This document shows, piece after piece, positions 1 through 5,633 of a stretch of DNA of 5,633 nt (positions are counted from its first letter, which is position 1; every line of letters begins with the position of its first letter). The notes under the pieces were generated by a model. It made no database searches. It worked only from the letters and a program-made list of their open reading frames with translations, and was not told the DNA's origin. The stretch is from Bin125 sp026705025 (GTDB lineage: Bacteria > Chloroflexota > Dehalococcoidia > Bin125). The stretch lies in NCBI GenBank assembly GCA_026705025.1, contig JAPPBN010000035.1:1-5633 (forward strand). Direction: 5' to 3'. Position numbers and translations under genes: made by a program.

Positions 1-815
1 AGCTGATGCGCAACATGATCGAAGCGGGCGCCGCCGGCGTCCACTACGAGGACCAACTCGCGGCCGAGAAGAAGTGCGGTCACATGGGCGGCAAGGTGCT
101 CGTCCCCACGGCGCAGCACGTGCGCACGCTGCAAGCTGCGCGACTCGCGGCCGACGTGATGAACGTGCCGACCGTGCTGATGGCTCGCACCGACGCGCTC
201 TCGGCGACGCTGATGACCACCGACATCGATGAGCGGGACCGTCCCTTCACGACCGGCGAGCGCACGGCCGAGGGCTACTTCGGCGTCACCGGCGGGATCG
301 ACTCCGCGATCGCTCGCGGGCTTGCCTTCGCTCCGCACGCGGACCTGATCTGGTGTGAGACCTCAGTGCCGGACATCGGCGAGGCGCGCGACTTCGCTCA
401 GGCGCTGCACGCCGAGTACCCGAACAAGATGTTGGCTTACAACTGCTCGCCGTCGTTCAACTGGAAGCGTCACCTCGACGACGCCACGATCGCGAACTTC
501 CAGGAGCAGTTGGCCGACATGGGCTACCGCTTCCAGTTCATCACCCTGGCCGGCTGGCACGGGATCAACTACCACACCTTCAATCTCGCCTCGGGCTACC
601 GCGATCGCGGTATGGCCGCCTACGTCGAGCTGCAAGAGGGTGAGTTCGAGGCCGAGGCCCAGGGCTACACGGCGACCAAGCACCAGCGCGAGGCGGGCAC
701 GTCCTACTTCGACGAGATCCTGCTGACCGTCACCGGTGGCGACGCCGCGACGACGGCGCTCTCGGGCTCGACCGAGGCCGCGCAGTTCAGCGAGGAAGCG
801 GTCGGCGCTCACTAA
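1..815 (+). CDS. aceA: Isocitrate lyase, C-terminal part (5' end outside window)
   Basis: Isocitrate lyase cleaves isocitrate to succinate and glyoxylate in the cytoplasm. It is the first step of the glyoxylate shunt, used for growth on acetate or fatty acids. The reading frame is open from the window edge, so the ATG at 6 is internal. By comparison with the ~430-residue family, about 167 residues are missing upstream. The active-site signature KKCGHMGGK is present, with the catalytic Cys codon at 75-77. Also visible are the substrate-loop motif YNCSPSFNW (438-464), a WCETS motif (351-365) and the LAGWHGINYHTF stretch. The C-terminal part (AYVELQEGEF, GYTATKHQRE, ALSGSTEAAQF) resembles the mycobacterial/actinobacterial ICL1 form more than the E. 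coli form. The tail runs about eight residues past the usual ...STEExQF ending. All visible catalytic motifs are intact, so the gene looks functional. The next gene begins nine bases after the TAA stop on the same strand. Confidence 0.97.
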   Translation, partial: LMRNMIEAGAAGVHYEDQLAAEKKCGHMGGKVLVPTAQHVRTLQAARLAADVMNVPTVLMARTDALSATLMTTDIDERDRPFTTGERTAEGYFGVTGGIDSAIARGLAFAPHADLIWCETSVPDIGEARDFAQALHAEYPNKMLAYNCSPSFNWKRHLDDATIANFQEQLADMGYRFQFITLAGWHGINYHTFNLASGYRDRGMAAYVELQEGEFEAEAQGYTATKHQREAGTSYFDEILLTVTGGDAATTALSGSTEAAQFSEEAVGAH

Positions 816-824
816 ACTCACTGC

Positions 825-3431
825 GTGCGACGGCTGCTGGTCCCGGCTCTTTCCTGTCTGATCGCAGTTGCTTGTGCTGTCGGGCTGAGCGTTGCGTTCG
901 CGGATGACGGCGAGCCGTCGCTGCCCGAGTCGGTCACGACGACGCTTCAGCCTGGGGACAACCGGATCGGCTGGGTTGCGGAGCGCGTCTCAGCAGAGGA
1001 TCTGTTCGTCCAGCTGCCTCGGGTCGTGCTGGTCTACGCGTGGAATGCCGATTCTGGTCGGTACGAGATCGCTGCGCCTCGGCTGCCTCGGGGTTACTGG
1101 ACCATTCGGTTCCTGGAGCCGGGGCAGGGATACGTCCTGCGGGTTGGCGGTCCGGGCGACGTTGAGTGGCAACGGTCGGTGCTGCCTGCGAGCGGCCTGG
1201 TCAGTCTGCGCAGCGGGCTCAACTGGTCGGCCTGGGGTGGTCGGGACGATGCAACCATTGCGGATGTCGCAAAGGGGATTGACAGTTCGCTGGTCTCGAT
1301 CCGCTCGGGCGATCTGATCTATGACCCCTCCGCGCGCGAGTCCATGGACGATTGGCCGGCGGTTCAGCGGGGCGATGCGCTGGAAATCAGCGTGAGCCGC
1401 GACGTCAACTGGCTGCAGCCGACCTTCGTCATGCCCGAGATTCACTATGCCGGCAACGTCGATCACGGCGTGCGCCGTCTGATTGAGCGCGATCTGGAAG
1501 CAACGCTGGAATACAGCGCTAATGAACTCGGTGTGCAGGCTGACCCGTCTTCGCTCGTGGTCGTCGTCGCCGGCGACGCGAAGTCGGCGCATGACAAGAC
1601 CACTGAACTGGGCCACCCATGGGAATGGGAGTCGTTCCGGAACTTCTGGCAACGGGCTGGTGGTTGGTACAGCAGCGATCAGGATGCGTTCTATCTGAAG
1701 AGCAGCACGTGGGAGGGATCCAGCAGCGGGCGCTACCACTTTGGTCGCTACGTGGTCCTGCACGAGTACATTCATGCGTTGCAGTTCCAGCTGATGGGCG
1801 CCAGCGACATCGACCTGAACTGGCTGCTCGAAGGCTCCGCCAACTGGTTCGACAGCGATCTCGCGACCCACGATCGCAACGGCTACCCGCTCAGCAGGAG
1901 GCTGATCGACGCGCTCAACCTGGCTTCGAAGGGTCCGCCGCTTGAGGAGATTGAGTCGGCCAACGATACCTGGCAGTACTCGTTCGGCCTGGTGGCCGCC
2001 GATCTGCTGATCGAGCGCGCGGGCAAAAGCGCGGTGCTCGACTTCTATCGCGTATTGGCCCCCGGCAGAGCGGGGCCCGGTGGCCGCTGGGAAACCCGGC
2101 CGACCGTGCGCAGCGCCTTCGCGGCGGCCTTTGGGCTGTCCCTGGAAGAGTTCTACGACGAGTTTGAGGCGCTGATGACCAAGCGCCGCGGCAGCGCCAA
2201 ACGCCGGCCCGCGGGAAACGAATTCGCGCTCGCGGGCACGATCGTCAACTCGGACGGCACGCCGCGGGTGGGCGCGTCGCTGGAGGCCAGGGAGTACCAG
2301 GACGGTTATCCGGCCGGTTGGGATCGTCGAGCGAGGTCGAGTGAAGACGGAACCTTTGAACTCTTCGTCCGCAAACGGGCCGACTACCGTGTCTGGGTCG
2401 AGCTTGGGAACGACTACTGGAACTGTCAGTTCTGGTGGTCGGAGAGCAGCGATGCGGCGAGGCCGTCCGATGACGAGGCCAGCCTGATCGAAATCGGCAG
2501 CAGTCAACCTGAACCGATCGCAATCACCGTCGACGCCGATCAATGCCGCTGGCGCATCGCCGGGGTGCTCTCCGGGCCGGACAATCAGCCGCTGGCGGGC
2601 ATCGAAGTACGGGCCCAGAGAGATGGAAGCGCGACCTCGATTAGAACCGAAGTCGACGGCTCGTTCACATTCGTTGCGAGCCGGCCTGCCTCTTACCAAT
2701 TCTCTGCCGACCTCGGCGGATGCCGTCTCTATTGGAACGCGGATGTTCCAGGCTGGACCGAGGATCAGGCCGGCACAATCGAGGTGATCAGCCGGGACAT
2801 CGCAGGCATTCGATTCCAGGCCGAAGATGATCCGTGCACCAGGATCACCGGATGGTTGCTCGATTCGAATGGCAAGGGAATCAAGTACGTCGAGATCAAT
2901 GCCTCCGCCGAGGACCATCGCGCCGCGGCCCGCACGGACTCAACGGGCAGGTTCAGCGTCGCCGTGTCGGAGGCGGGGGGCTATCGCCTGGATACCTGGC
3001 TCAACGGGTGCCTGTTGTACCACGGGACTGACGGGGCCACAGGGAAATGGCGCGAACTGAAGACGCTTGACGTGTCAGAGCACGATGTCTCGGGGCTGCG
3101 GTTCCAACTCCAACCCAACATGTGCACACTGCGCATCTCCGGTATGTTCCTCAACGCCGACGGCAGTCCGAGAACGGGCACCTGGATCGGCGCCAGCGGC
3201 GAGTCCGGCCGGGGCGGTGATTGGCCGGCCGGCGACGGGACGTTCTCCTTCGCCGTCCCCGGACCGGGGGTCTATGACATGTGGGTCACGATCGACAACT
3301 GCGAAATCTACTACGCCGGCAACGGTAAGAGCGGAGCCAAGAGCGAGCGCCGCGCCTTCAACATCACCCGCTCCGACATCACCGAGATCGAGTTCCGCTT
3401 GCCACAGGATCCCGCGTCGGTCTGTAACTGA
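825..3431 (+). CDS. Exported multidomain protein with metallopeptidase MA-like (HEYIH) domain and four Cys-paired beta-sandwich repeats
   Basis: Predicted secreted protein of 868 residues; exact function unknown. Residues 1-26 form a signal peptide (MRRLL..., hydrophobic core, AFA|DD cleavage site). Residues 41-200 hold a duplicated module with GDNRIGW and GLNWSAW motifs. Residues ~205-455 look like a gluzincin peptidase (Peptidase_MA-like): H313-E-Y-I-H317 would bind zinc with E314 catalytic, and E336 in WLLEGSANW is the likely third ligand. The helices after it (WQYSFGLVAADLLIERAG, then FGLSLEEFYDEFEAL) match the usual tail of that family. Residues 466-868 are four tandem repeats resembling carboxypeptidase-regulatory/transthyretin-like folds. 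There is no C-terminal anchor or sorting motif, so release or wall association is likely. The start is GTG at 825, nine bases after the aceA stop; it directly precedes the signal peptide. I see no good Shine-Dalgarno, so translation may be coupled to aceA or leaderless. Codons ending in A or T and AGA arginines seem commoner than in the neighbours. Peptidase activity is inferred, and the domain could also be a non-catalytic relative. Confidence 0.9.
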   Translation: MRRLLVPALSCLIAVACAVGLSVAFADDGEPSLPESVTTTLQPGDNRIGWVAERVSAEDLFVQLPRVVLVYAWNADSGRYEIAAPRLPRGYWTIRFLEPGQGYVLRVGGPGDVEWQRSVLPASGLVSLRSGLNWSAWGGRDDATIADVAKGIDSSLVSIRSGDLIYDPSARESMDDWPAVQRGDALEISVSRDVNWLQPTFVMPEIHYAGNVDHGVRRLIERDLEATLEYSANELGVQADPSSLVVVVAGDAKSAHDKTTELGHPWEWESFRNFWQRAGGWYSSDQDAFYLKSSTWEGSSSGRYHFGRYVVLHEYIHALQFQLMGASDIDLNWLLEGSANWFDSDLATHDRNGYPLSRRLIDALNLASKGPPLEEIESANDTWQYSFGLVAADLLIERAGKSAVLDFYRVLAPGRAGPGGRWETRPTVRSAFAAAFGLSLEEFYDEFEALMTKRRGSAKRRPAGNEFALAGTIVNSDGTPRVGASLEAREYQDGYPAGWDRRARSSEDGTFELFVRKRADYRVWVELGNDYWNCQFWWSESSDAARPSDDEASLIEIGSSQPEPIAITVDADQCRWRIAGVLSGPDNQPLAGIEVRAQRDGSATSIRTEVDGSFTFVASRPASYQFSADLGGCRLYWNADVPGWTEDQAGTIEVISRDIAGIRFQAEDDPCTRITGWLLDSNGKGIKYVEINASAEDHRAAARTDSTGRFSVAVSEAGGYRLDTWLNGCLLYHGTDGATGKWRELKTLDVSEHDVSGLRFQLQPNMCTLRISGMFLNADGSPRTGTWIGASGESGRGGDWPAGDGTFSFAVPGPGVYDMWVTIDNCEIYYAGNGKSGAKSERRAFNITRSDITEIEFRLPQDPASVCN
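945..1424 (+). repeat. Two-copy internal protein repeat in the N-terminal module
   Basis: Residues 41-121 and 122-200 of the exported protein align as two divergent copies. Both begin with a PGxN/SGxN...W turn (LQPGDNRIGW and LRSGLNWSAW). Both have a central hydrophobic strand region (VYAWNADSGRYEIAAPR against IRSGDLIYDPSARES). Both end in a GxxxxxxV...DVxW motif (PGQGYVLRVGG..DVEW against RGDALEISVSRDVNW). The similarity is visible in the protein but not obvious at DNA level, so the duplication is old. I associate such modules with exported Chloroflexota proteins. A role in binding or surface attachment is a guess. Confidence 0.6.
2220..3428 (+). repeat. Four tandem ~97-residue Cys-paired beta-sandwich repeats
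   Basis: Residues 466-574, 575-671, 672-767 and 768-868 of the exported protein repeat one pattern. Each opens with a strand plus turn (AGTIVNSDGTP, AGVLSGPDNQP, TGWLLDSNGKG, SGMFLNADGSP). Next comes a DGTF/DGSF/TGRF/DGTF strand, then a Y-x-x-W/F strand leading to a mid-repeat Cys followed by aromatics (NCQFWW, GCRLYW, GCLLYH, NCEIYY). Each ends in a strand closing with a second Cys. The mid cysteines are 534, 633, 729 and 826; the end cysteines are 574, 671, 767 and 867. Spacing is 96-100 residues between equivalents and 38-41 within a repeat. Apart from two cysteines in the signal peptide, these are the only cysteines in the protein, which suggests one disulfide per repeat. The sandwich fold is inferred from resemblance to carboxypeptidase-regulatory-like domains. 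Confidence 0.85.
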
Positions 3432-3458
3432 CGCGGAGCCGCCCGAACTGGACGGGGG

Positions 3459-4364
3459 TCAGTCGCTGCCGCGGAGGCGGGGGTCGAAGATGTCTCGGAG
3501 GGAGTCGCCGAGCAGGTTGAAGCCGAGCACGGCGAGGGTGATGGCGAGGCCGGGGAAGATGCTGAGGTGGGTGTGCTGCCAGTAGTCGCGCGATTCGACG
3601 AGCATCCGGCCCCAGGACGGGTTGGGCGGCGGGACGCCAAGGGCGAGGAAGGAGAGCGCACCCTCGAAGAGGATCGCGCCGCCGAGCAGCGTGGTGACGT
3701 AGATCAGCAGCGGCGGGCCGATGTTGGGCAGCACGTGCCGCCAGAGGATGCGGAACGGCGCCACGCCGATGACGCGTGCAGCCTCGACATAGGCTGCGCC
3801 CAGCGTCGCCAGGGTGCTGGCCCGCACGATCCGGACCATGCCCAGGGTGAAGATGATCCCCATGCCCAGCGCGATCGATTGCCAGTTGCGCCCCGTCACC
3901 TGCGCCAAGAGCAACAGCAGGACGAGGCCAGGGAAGGCCAGCAGCATGTCGAGCACCCGCTGCGACAGCAGATCGAACAACCCGGCCGCGTAGGCCGAGG
4001 TCATGCCCAGGACCAGGGCGAAGCCGACCCCGATCGCCATTGCGGTCAAGGCCAACGTGATTGAGAGCCGGGCGCCCGCGACCACGCGCGCGAAGTAATC
4101 TCGGCCGAGATCGTCCGTGCCGAACCAGTACTCGCCGCCGGGTGCGGCCAGGATGTTCGGGGAGAGCTTGGTCGGATCCCCGGCGATCAGCGGGCCGAAG
4201 GCGGCGAGCGCGATCATCAGGATCACGATCAACAGCCCGAACGCGCCCAGGGGATGCTGCCGCAGCAGCCGCCGGAGGCGACGGCCCAGCGACGGCCGCA
4301 CCAGCAGACCGTACTCATCGAAGACGGCCGCGCCCGGCTGTTGAGTGGGTTGGGCGGCGCTCAC
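3459..4364 (-). CDS. ABC transporter permease, DppC/OppC family
   Basis: Inner-membrane permease of 301 residues, the usual length for DppC/OppC proteins of peptide/nickel-type importers. It would pair with the DppB-type permease encoded just upstream. Visible features are a cytoplasmic N-terminus (1-38), first membrane helix (~39-61), and the OppC N-terminal hallmark FGTDDLGRDYFARVVAGAR (81-99). Further helices lie near 100-124, 138-156, 160-180, 216-238 and 269-288. The EAA loop that contacts the ATPase is EAARVIG...ILWRHVLPN (194-214). The family motif LSFLALGVPPPNPSWGRML (238-255) follows, then DIFDPRLRG at the C-terminus. The start is GTG at 4362-4364, in a GTGA overlap with the stop of the upstream permease; this typically signals translational coupling. 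The frame stays open upstream to 5537, but that extension runs antiparallel to no known domain, overlaps the other permease and crosses a DNA repeat, so it is not coding. The substrate cannot be told from sequence. Confidence 0.95.
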   Translation of the reverse strand: MSAAQPTQQPGAAVFDEYGLLVRPSLGRRLRRLLRQHPLGAFGLLIVILMIALAAFGPLIAGDPTKLSPNILAAPGGEYWFGTDDLGRDYFARVVAGARLSITLALTAMAIGVGFALVLGMTSAYAAGLFDLLSQRVLDMLLAFPGLVLLLLLAQVTGRNWQSIALGMGIIFTLGMVRIVRASTLATLGAAYVEAARVIGVAPFRILWRHVLPNIGPPLLIYVTTLLGGAILFEGALSFLALGVPPPNPSWGRMLVESRDYWQHTHLSIFPGLAITLAVLGFNLLGDSLRDIFDPRLRGSD

Positions 4365-5323
4365 TGGAACCGCACCCGGGGATCGAAGACGGCGTAGCTG
4401 AGGTCCACCGCCAGGTTGATCAGCACGAAGGCGGTGCCGAAGAACAGCATCCAGAGCTGCACCACGGGTAGGTCGTTCGCGAAGATGGACTGGACGAGCA
4501 AGCGGCCCATGCCCGGCAGACCGAAGATCTCCTCGACGATCACCGAGCCCGCGACGCCGTCGGCAAAGACGAGCCCGATCAGGGTGATCAGCGGGATCAT
4601 GGCGTTGCGCAGGGCGTGGCGCATGACCACGATGCGGCCGGAGACGCCCTTGGCCTGGGCCGTGCGCACGTAATCCTGGCGCAGCACTTCCAGCATCTCC
4701 GAGCGTGCCAGCCGCCCCAGCACCGCCGCGCCCGACAGCGCCGCGACCGCCGCCGGCACGATCATCTGGATCAGGTTGGTGCCCGGACTCACCCAGAGCT
4801 GCTCGTAGGGGGCGGGCAGCGCATAGCGCCAGAGCACGAGCGGGATTAACACGACCAACGTGGCCAGCCAGAAGTTGGGGATGGCGAGGAAGAGCACCGT
4901 GACGAAGCGGATGCCGTAGTCGTCGGGCCGGTTGCGGCGCACGGCCGACCAGATCCCGGTGCCAATCCCAATCGGGATGTACAGCAACAGCGTCAGGAAG
5001 AGCAGTTGAGCCGTGACGGGCATGCGCCGGGCGAAGGTGTCCATGATGGACTCCCGCGTCAGCCAGGAGTCGCCGAAATCGCCGGTGAAGACCTGTCCGA
5101 CCCAGTTCACGAACTGTACGTGGACCGGCTTGTCGAGCCCGAAATGCGCCTCCAGCGCGGCGCGCTGCTCCTCGTCGGCGCCCGCCGAGGCGCCCGTGGT
5201 GTTGGAGAGGCGCGCGTCGACCACCGATCCGGGCACGAGCCGAACCAGACCGAACGAGAACACTGATAGCAGAAGCACGGTGACCGGCAGCAGCAGCAAC
5301 CGTCGAATGACGTAGGTGCGCAT
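4361..5323 (-). CDS. ABC transporter permease, DppB/OppB family
   Basis: Inner-membrane permease of 320 residues, a typical family length. The N-terminus MRTYVIRRLLLLPVT is characteristic of DppB/OppB proteins. It forms the first helix (~5-30) and is followed by a periplasmic segment with the FGLDKPVHVQFVNWV stretch and GDFGDSW (81-87). Other helices lie near 102-126, 137-165, 184-206, 241-262 and 287-309. The cytoplasmic EAA-type loop reads DYVRTAQAKGV...MRHALRNAMIPLIT (217-247). The family signature VIVEEIFGLPGMGRLLVQSI (261-280) and the C-terminal DPRVRF are both present. It would heterodimerise with the OppC-type partner to form the channel of a peptide, opine, nickel or sugar importer; the substrate is unresolved. 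The ATG at 5321-5323 is supported by a GGAG Shine-Dalgarno nine bases upstream. The stop overlaps the GTG of the next gene by four bases. No ATPase gene is visible in the window. Confidence 0.96.
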   Translation of the reverse strand: MRTYVIRRLLLLPVTVLLLSVFSFGLVRLVPGSVVDARLSNTTGASAGADEEQRAALEAHFGLDKPVHVQFVNWVGQVFTGDFGDSWLTRESIMDTFARRMPVTAQLLFLTLLLYIPIGIGTGIWSAVRRNRPDDYGIRFVTVLFLAIPNFWLATLVVLIPLVLWRYALPAPYEQLWVSPGTNLIQMIVPAAVAALSGAAVLGRLARSEMLEVLRQDYVRTAQAKGVSGRIVVMRHALRNAMIPLITLIGLVFADGVAGSVIVEEIFGLPGMGRLLVQSIFANDLPVVQLWMLFFGTAFVLINLAVDLSYAVFDPRVRFQ

Positions 5324-5332
5324 CGGCGTTGG

Positions 5333-5336
5333 CTCC
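5333..5336 (-). promoter_or_regulatory. Ribosome binding site of the DppB-type permease gene
   Basis: On the minus strand the sequence is GGAG followed by nine bases and then ATG (5321-5323). This is a good core Shine-Dalgarno at normal distance and supports the chosen start. It lies very close to the edge of the repeat-rich gap. Confidence 0.75.
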
Positions 5337-5367
5337 GCTTCCCTCTAGTCCCCTGTCTCTTCTGATC

Positions 5368-5460
5368 CCCTCTCCCTGAGGGGGAGGGTTAGGGTGAGGG
5401 CCCCTTCGCAGTTGGGGAGCGGTCGGACCCTCACCCCGGCCCTCTCCCAGAGGGAGAGGG
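5368..5460. repeat. REP/MITE-like inverted repeat between binding-protein and permease genes
   Basis: Two 33-base arms, 5368-5400 and 5428-5460, are inverted copies matching at 27 of 33 positions. They are separated by a 27-base loop. Each arm also contains its own small hairpin. In the right arm, CCCTCTCCC-AGA-GGGAGAGGG (5440-5460) is a perfect nine-base stem; the left arm (5368-5388) is slightly degenerate. The bottom strand read in frame gives GPHPNPPPQGEG and PLPLGEGRGEG, peptides I recognise as spurious translations of a dispersed repeat found in many GC-rich genomes. A less certain outer arm pair (5340-5351 and 5479-5490, 10 of 12 matching) could make the element about 151 bases. No T-tract follows the hairpins on either strand, so it is not a standard intrinsic terminator. 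It may instead stabilise or process mRNA between the two genes. Confidence 0.85.
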
Positions 5461-5509
5461 AGGGAAGGGTCAGGGGGCGGAGCAGAGGGAGCGCTGCAAT
5501 GTGACCCCG

Positions 5510-5633
5510 CTAGACGCCGGGCTTGCCCTCGAACCACGACCGGTACAGCGCATAGGTGGCGGCGGTGCTGCTGTTGGTCGGGCCGTAGCCCTTGAGCCAG
5601 GGCCGGTGGCCGACGACCGGCCGGCCCCAGTTG
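5510..5633 (-). CDS. C-terminus of a probable family 5 extracellular solute-binding protein (start outside window)
   Basis: A minus-strand frame is open from the window edge to a TAG at 5510-5512 and encodes the last 40 residues of a protein. It reads NWGRPVVGHRPWLKGYGPT, then NSSTAATYALYRSWFEGKPGV. The pattern 'W.kGY.PT' followed by an aromatic-rich 'YRSWFEGK' end is compatible with the C-terminal tail of SBP_bac_5 proteins, which bind the peptide or other ligand outside the membrane and deliver it to DppBC-type permeases. Position is the stronger argument: a binding-protein gene upstream of DppB and DppC genes on the same strand is the standard order. The fragment is too short to identify on its own, so the family is inferred mainly from context. 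A 186-base gap with a large inverted repeat separates it from the permease genes. Confidence 0.65.
   Translation of the reverse strand, partial: NWGRPVVGHRPWLKGYGPTNSSTAATYALYRSWFEGKPGV

Noticed and set aside
363..821. Minus-strand and alternative plus-strand open frames over aceA
   Set aside because: Low-complexity Arg/Ser/Thr-rich or Val/Leu-rich translations lie opposite a clearly conserved isocitrate lyase frame, so they are shadows.
825..905. Lipoprotein signal (Cys11 or Cys17) in the exported protein
   Set aside because: The residues before each Cys (ALS-C and AVA-C) lack the Leu usually found at -3. A hydrophobic stretch continues after Cys17. The AFA|DD site at 26/27 fits ordinary signal peptidase I cleavage better.
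990..2918. Long minus-strand open frame (642 residues) antisense to the exported-protein gene
   Set aside because: The plus-strand frame has a signal peptide, catalytic motif and repeats. The antisense translation is Arg/Pro/Val-rich with no recognisable domain or signal. Long antisense frames are common in GC-rich genes.
1437..3323. Similar peptides EIHYAGN (205-210) and EIYYAGN (827-832) in the exported protein
   Set aside because: The match is only about seven residues, the surroundings do not align, and the two sites lie in different domains, so coincidence is the simpler reading.
3442..3456. Short hairpin CCCG-7-CGGG between the convergent genes as a terminator
   Set aside because: The stem has only four pairs and no T-tract follows on either strand; this is expected by chance in such GC-rich DNA.
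3567..5315. Several plus-strand open frames of 65-165 residues over the permease genes
   Set aside because: They are Arg/Gln/Pro-rich shadows of the minus-strand permease genes with no family resemblance or ribosome binding sites.
5464..5509. Promoter for the permease genes in the gap (TTGCAG at 5494-5499, minus strand)
   Set aside because: There is no acceptable -10 hexamer at 16-18 bases distance, and the following sequence is C/T-rich repeat DNA.
4365..5537. Upstream extension of the DppC-type frame, giving a 692-residue open frame
   Set aside because: It overlaps the entire DppB-type gene in another frame and crosses the inverted repeat. Its translation is Arg/Ala/Pro-rich without domains and contains the GPHPNPPPQGEG peptide typical of translated repeats. 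The GTG at 4364 gives a protein of normal family length.

Overview
This is a GC-rich bacterial chromosome segment. It holds four recognisable protein-coding units and part of a fifth, in two convergent blocks. The isocitrate lyase resembles the actinobacterial/mycobacterial form. The secreted protein beside it starts with a duplicated 'GxNxxxW' module of a kind I associate with Chloroflexota (Dehalococcoidia/SAR202-like) exported proteins. My best guess is a Chloroflexota bacterium, with Actinomycetota as the alternative. This is inference from memory of the families, not a database result.

Left block (+ strand, 1-3431): the C-terminal two thirds of isocitrate lyase (aceA, glyoxylate shunt) ends at 815. 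Nine bases later, a GTG-started gene encodes an 868-residue exported protein. It has a signal peptide, a duplicated N-terminal beta-type module, a gluzincin-type metallopeptidase-like domain (HEYIH with a downstream Glu) and four tandem ~97-residue beta-sandwich repeats. Each repeat carries two cysteines in register. This protein is the most unusual item in the window.

Right block (- strand, 3459-5633, read right to left): the last 40 residues of a protein that is probably the family 5 substrate-binding protein of a peptide-type ABC transporter; a 186-base gap containing a large REP/MITE-like inverted repeat; a DppB/OppB-type permease; and a DppC/OppC-type permease whose GTG start overlaps the upstream stop by four bases. 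Together they form the binding-protein and membrane part of a peptide/nickel-type importer. No ATPase gene follows within the window. The block ends only 27 bases from the end of the metallopeptidase-like gene, with no convincing terminator between them.

I see no tRNA, rRNA, CRISPR array, transposase or integrase. The structure least explained by the genes is the inverted repeat at 5368-5460, possibly extending over 5340-5490. Each arm folds on itself, and each arm carries a G-quadruplex-like run on an opposite strand. It lies between the binding-protein gene and the permease genes, where it could influence their relative expression.
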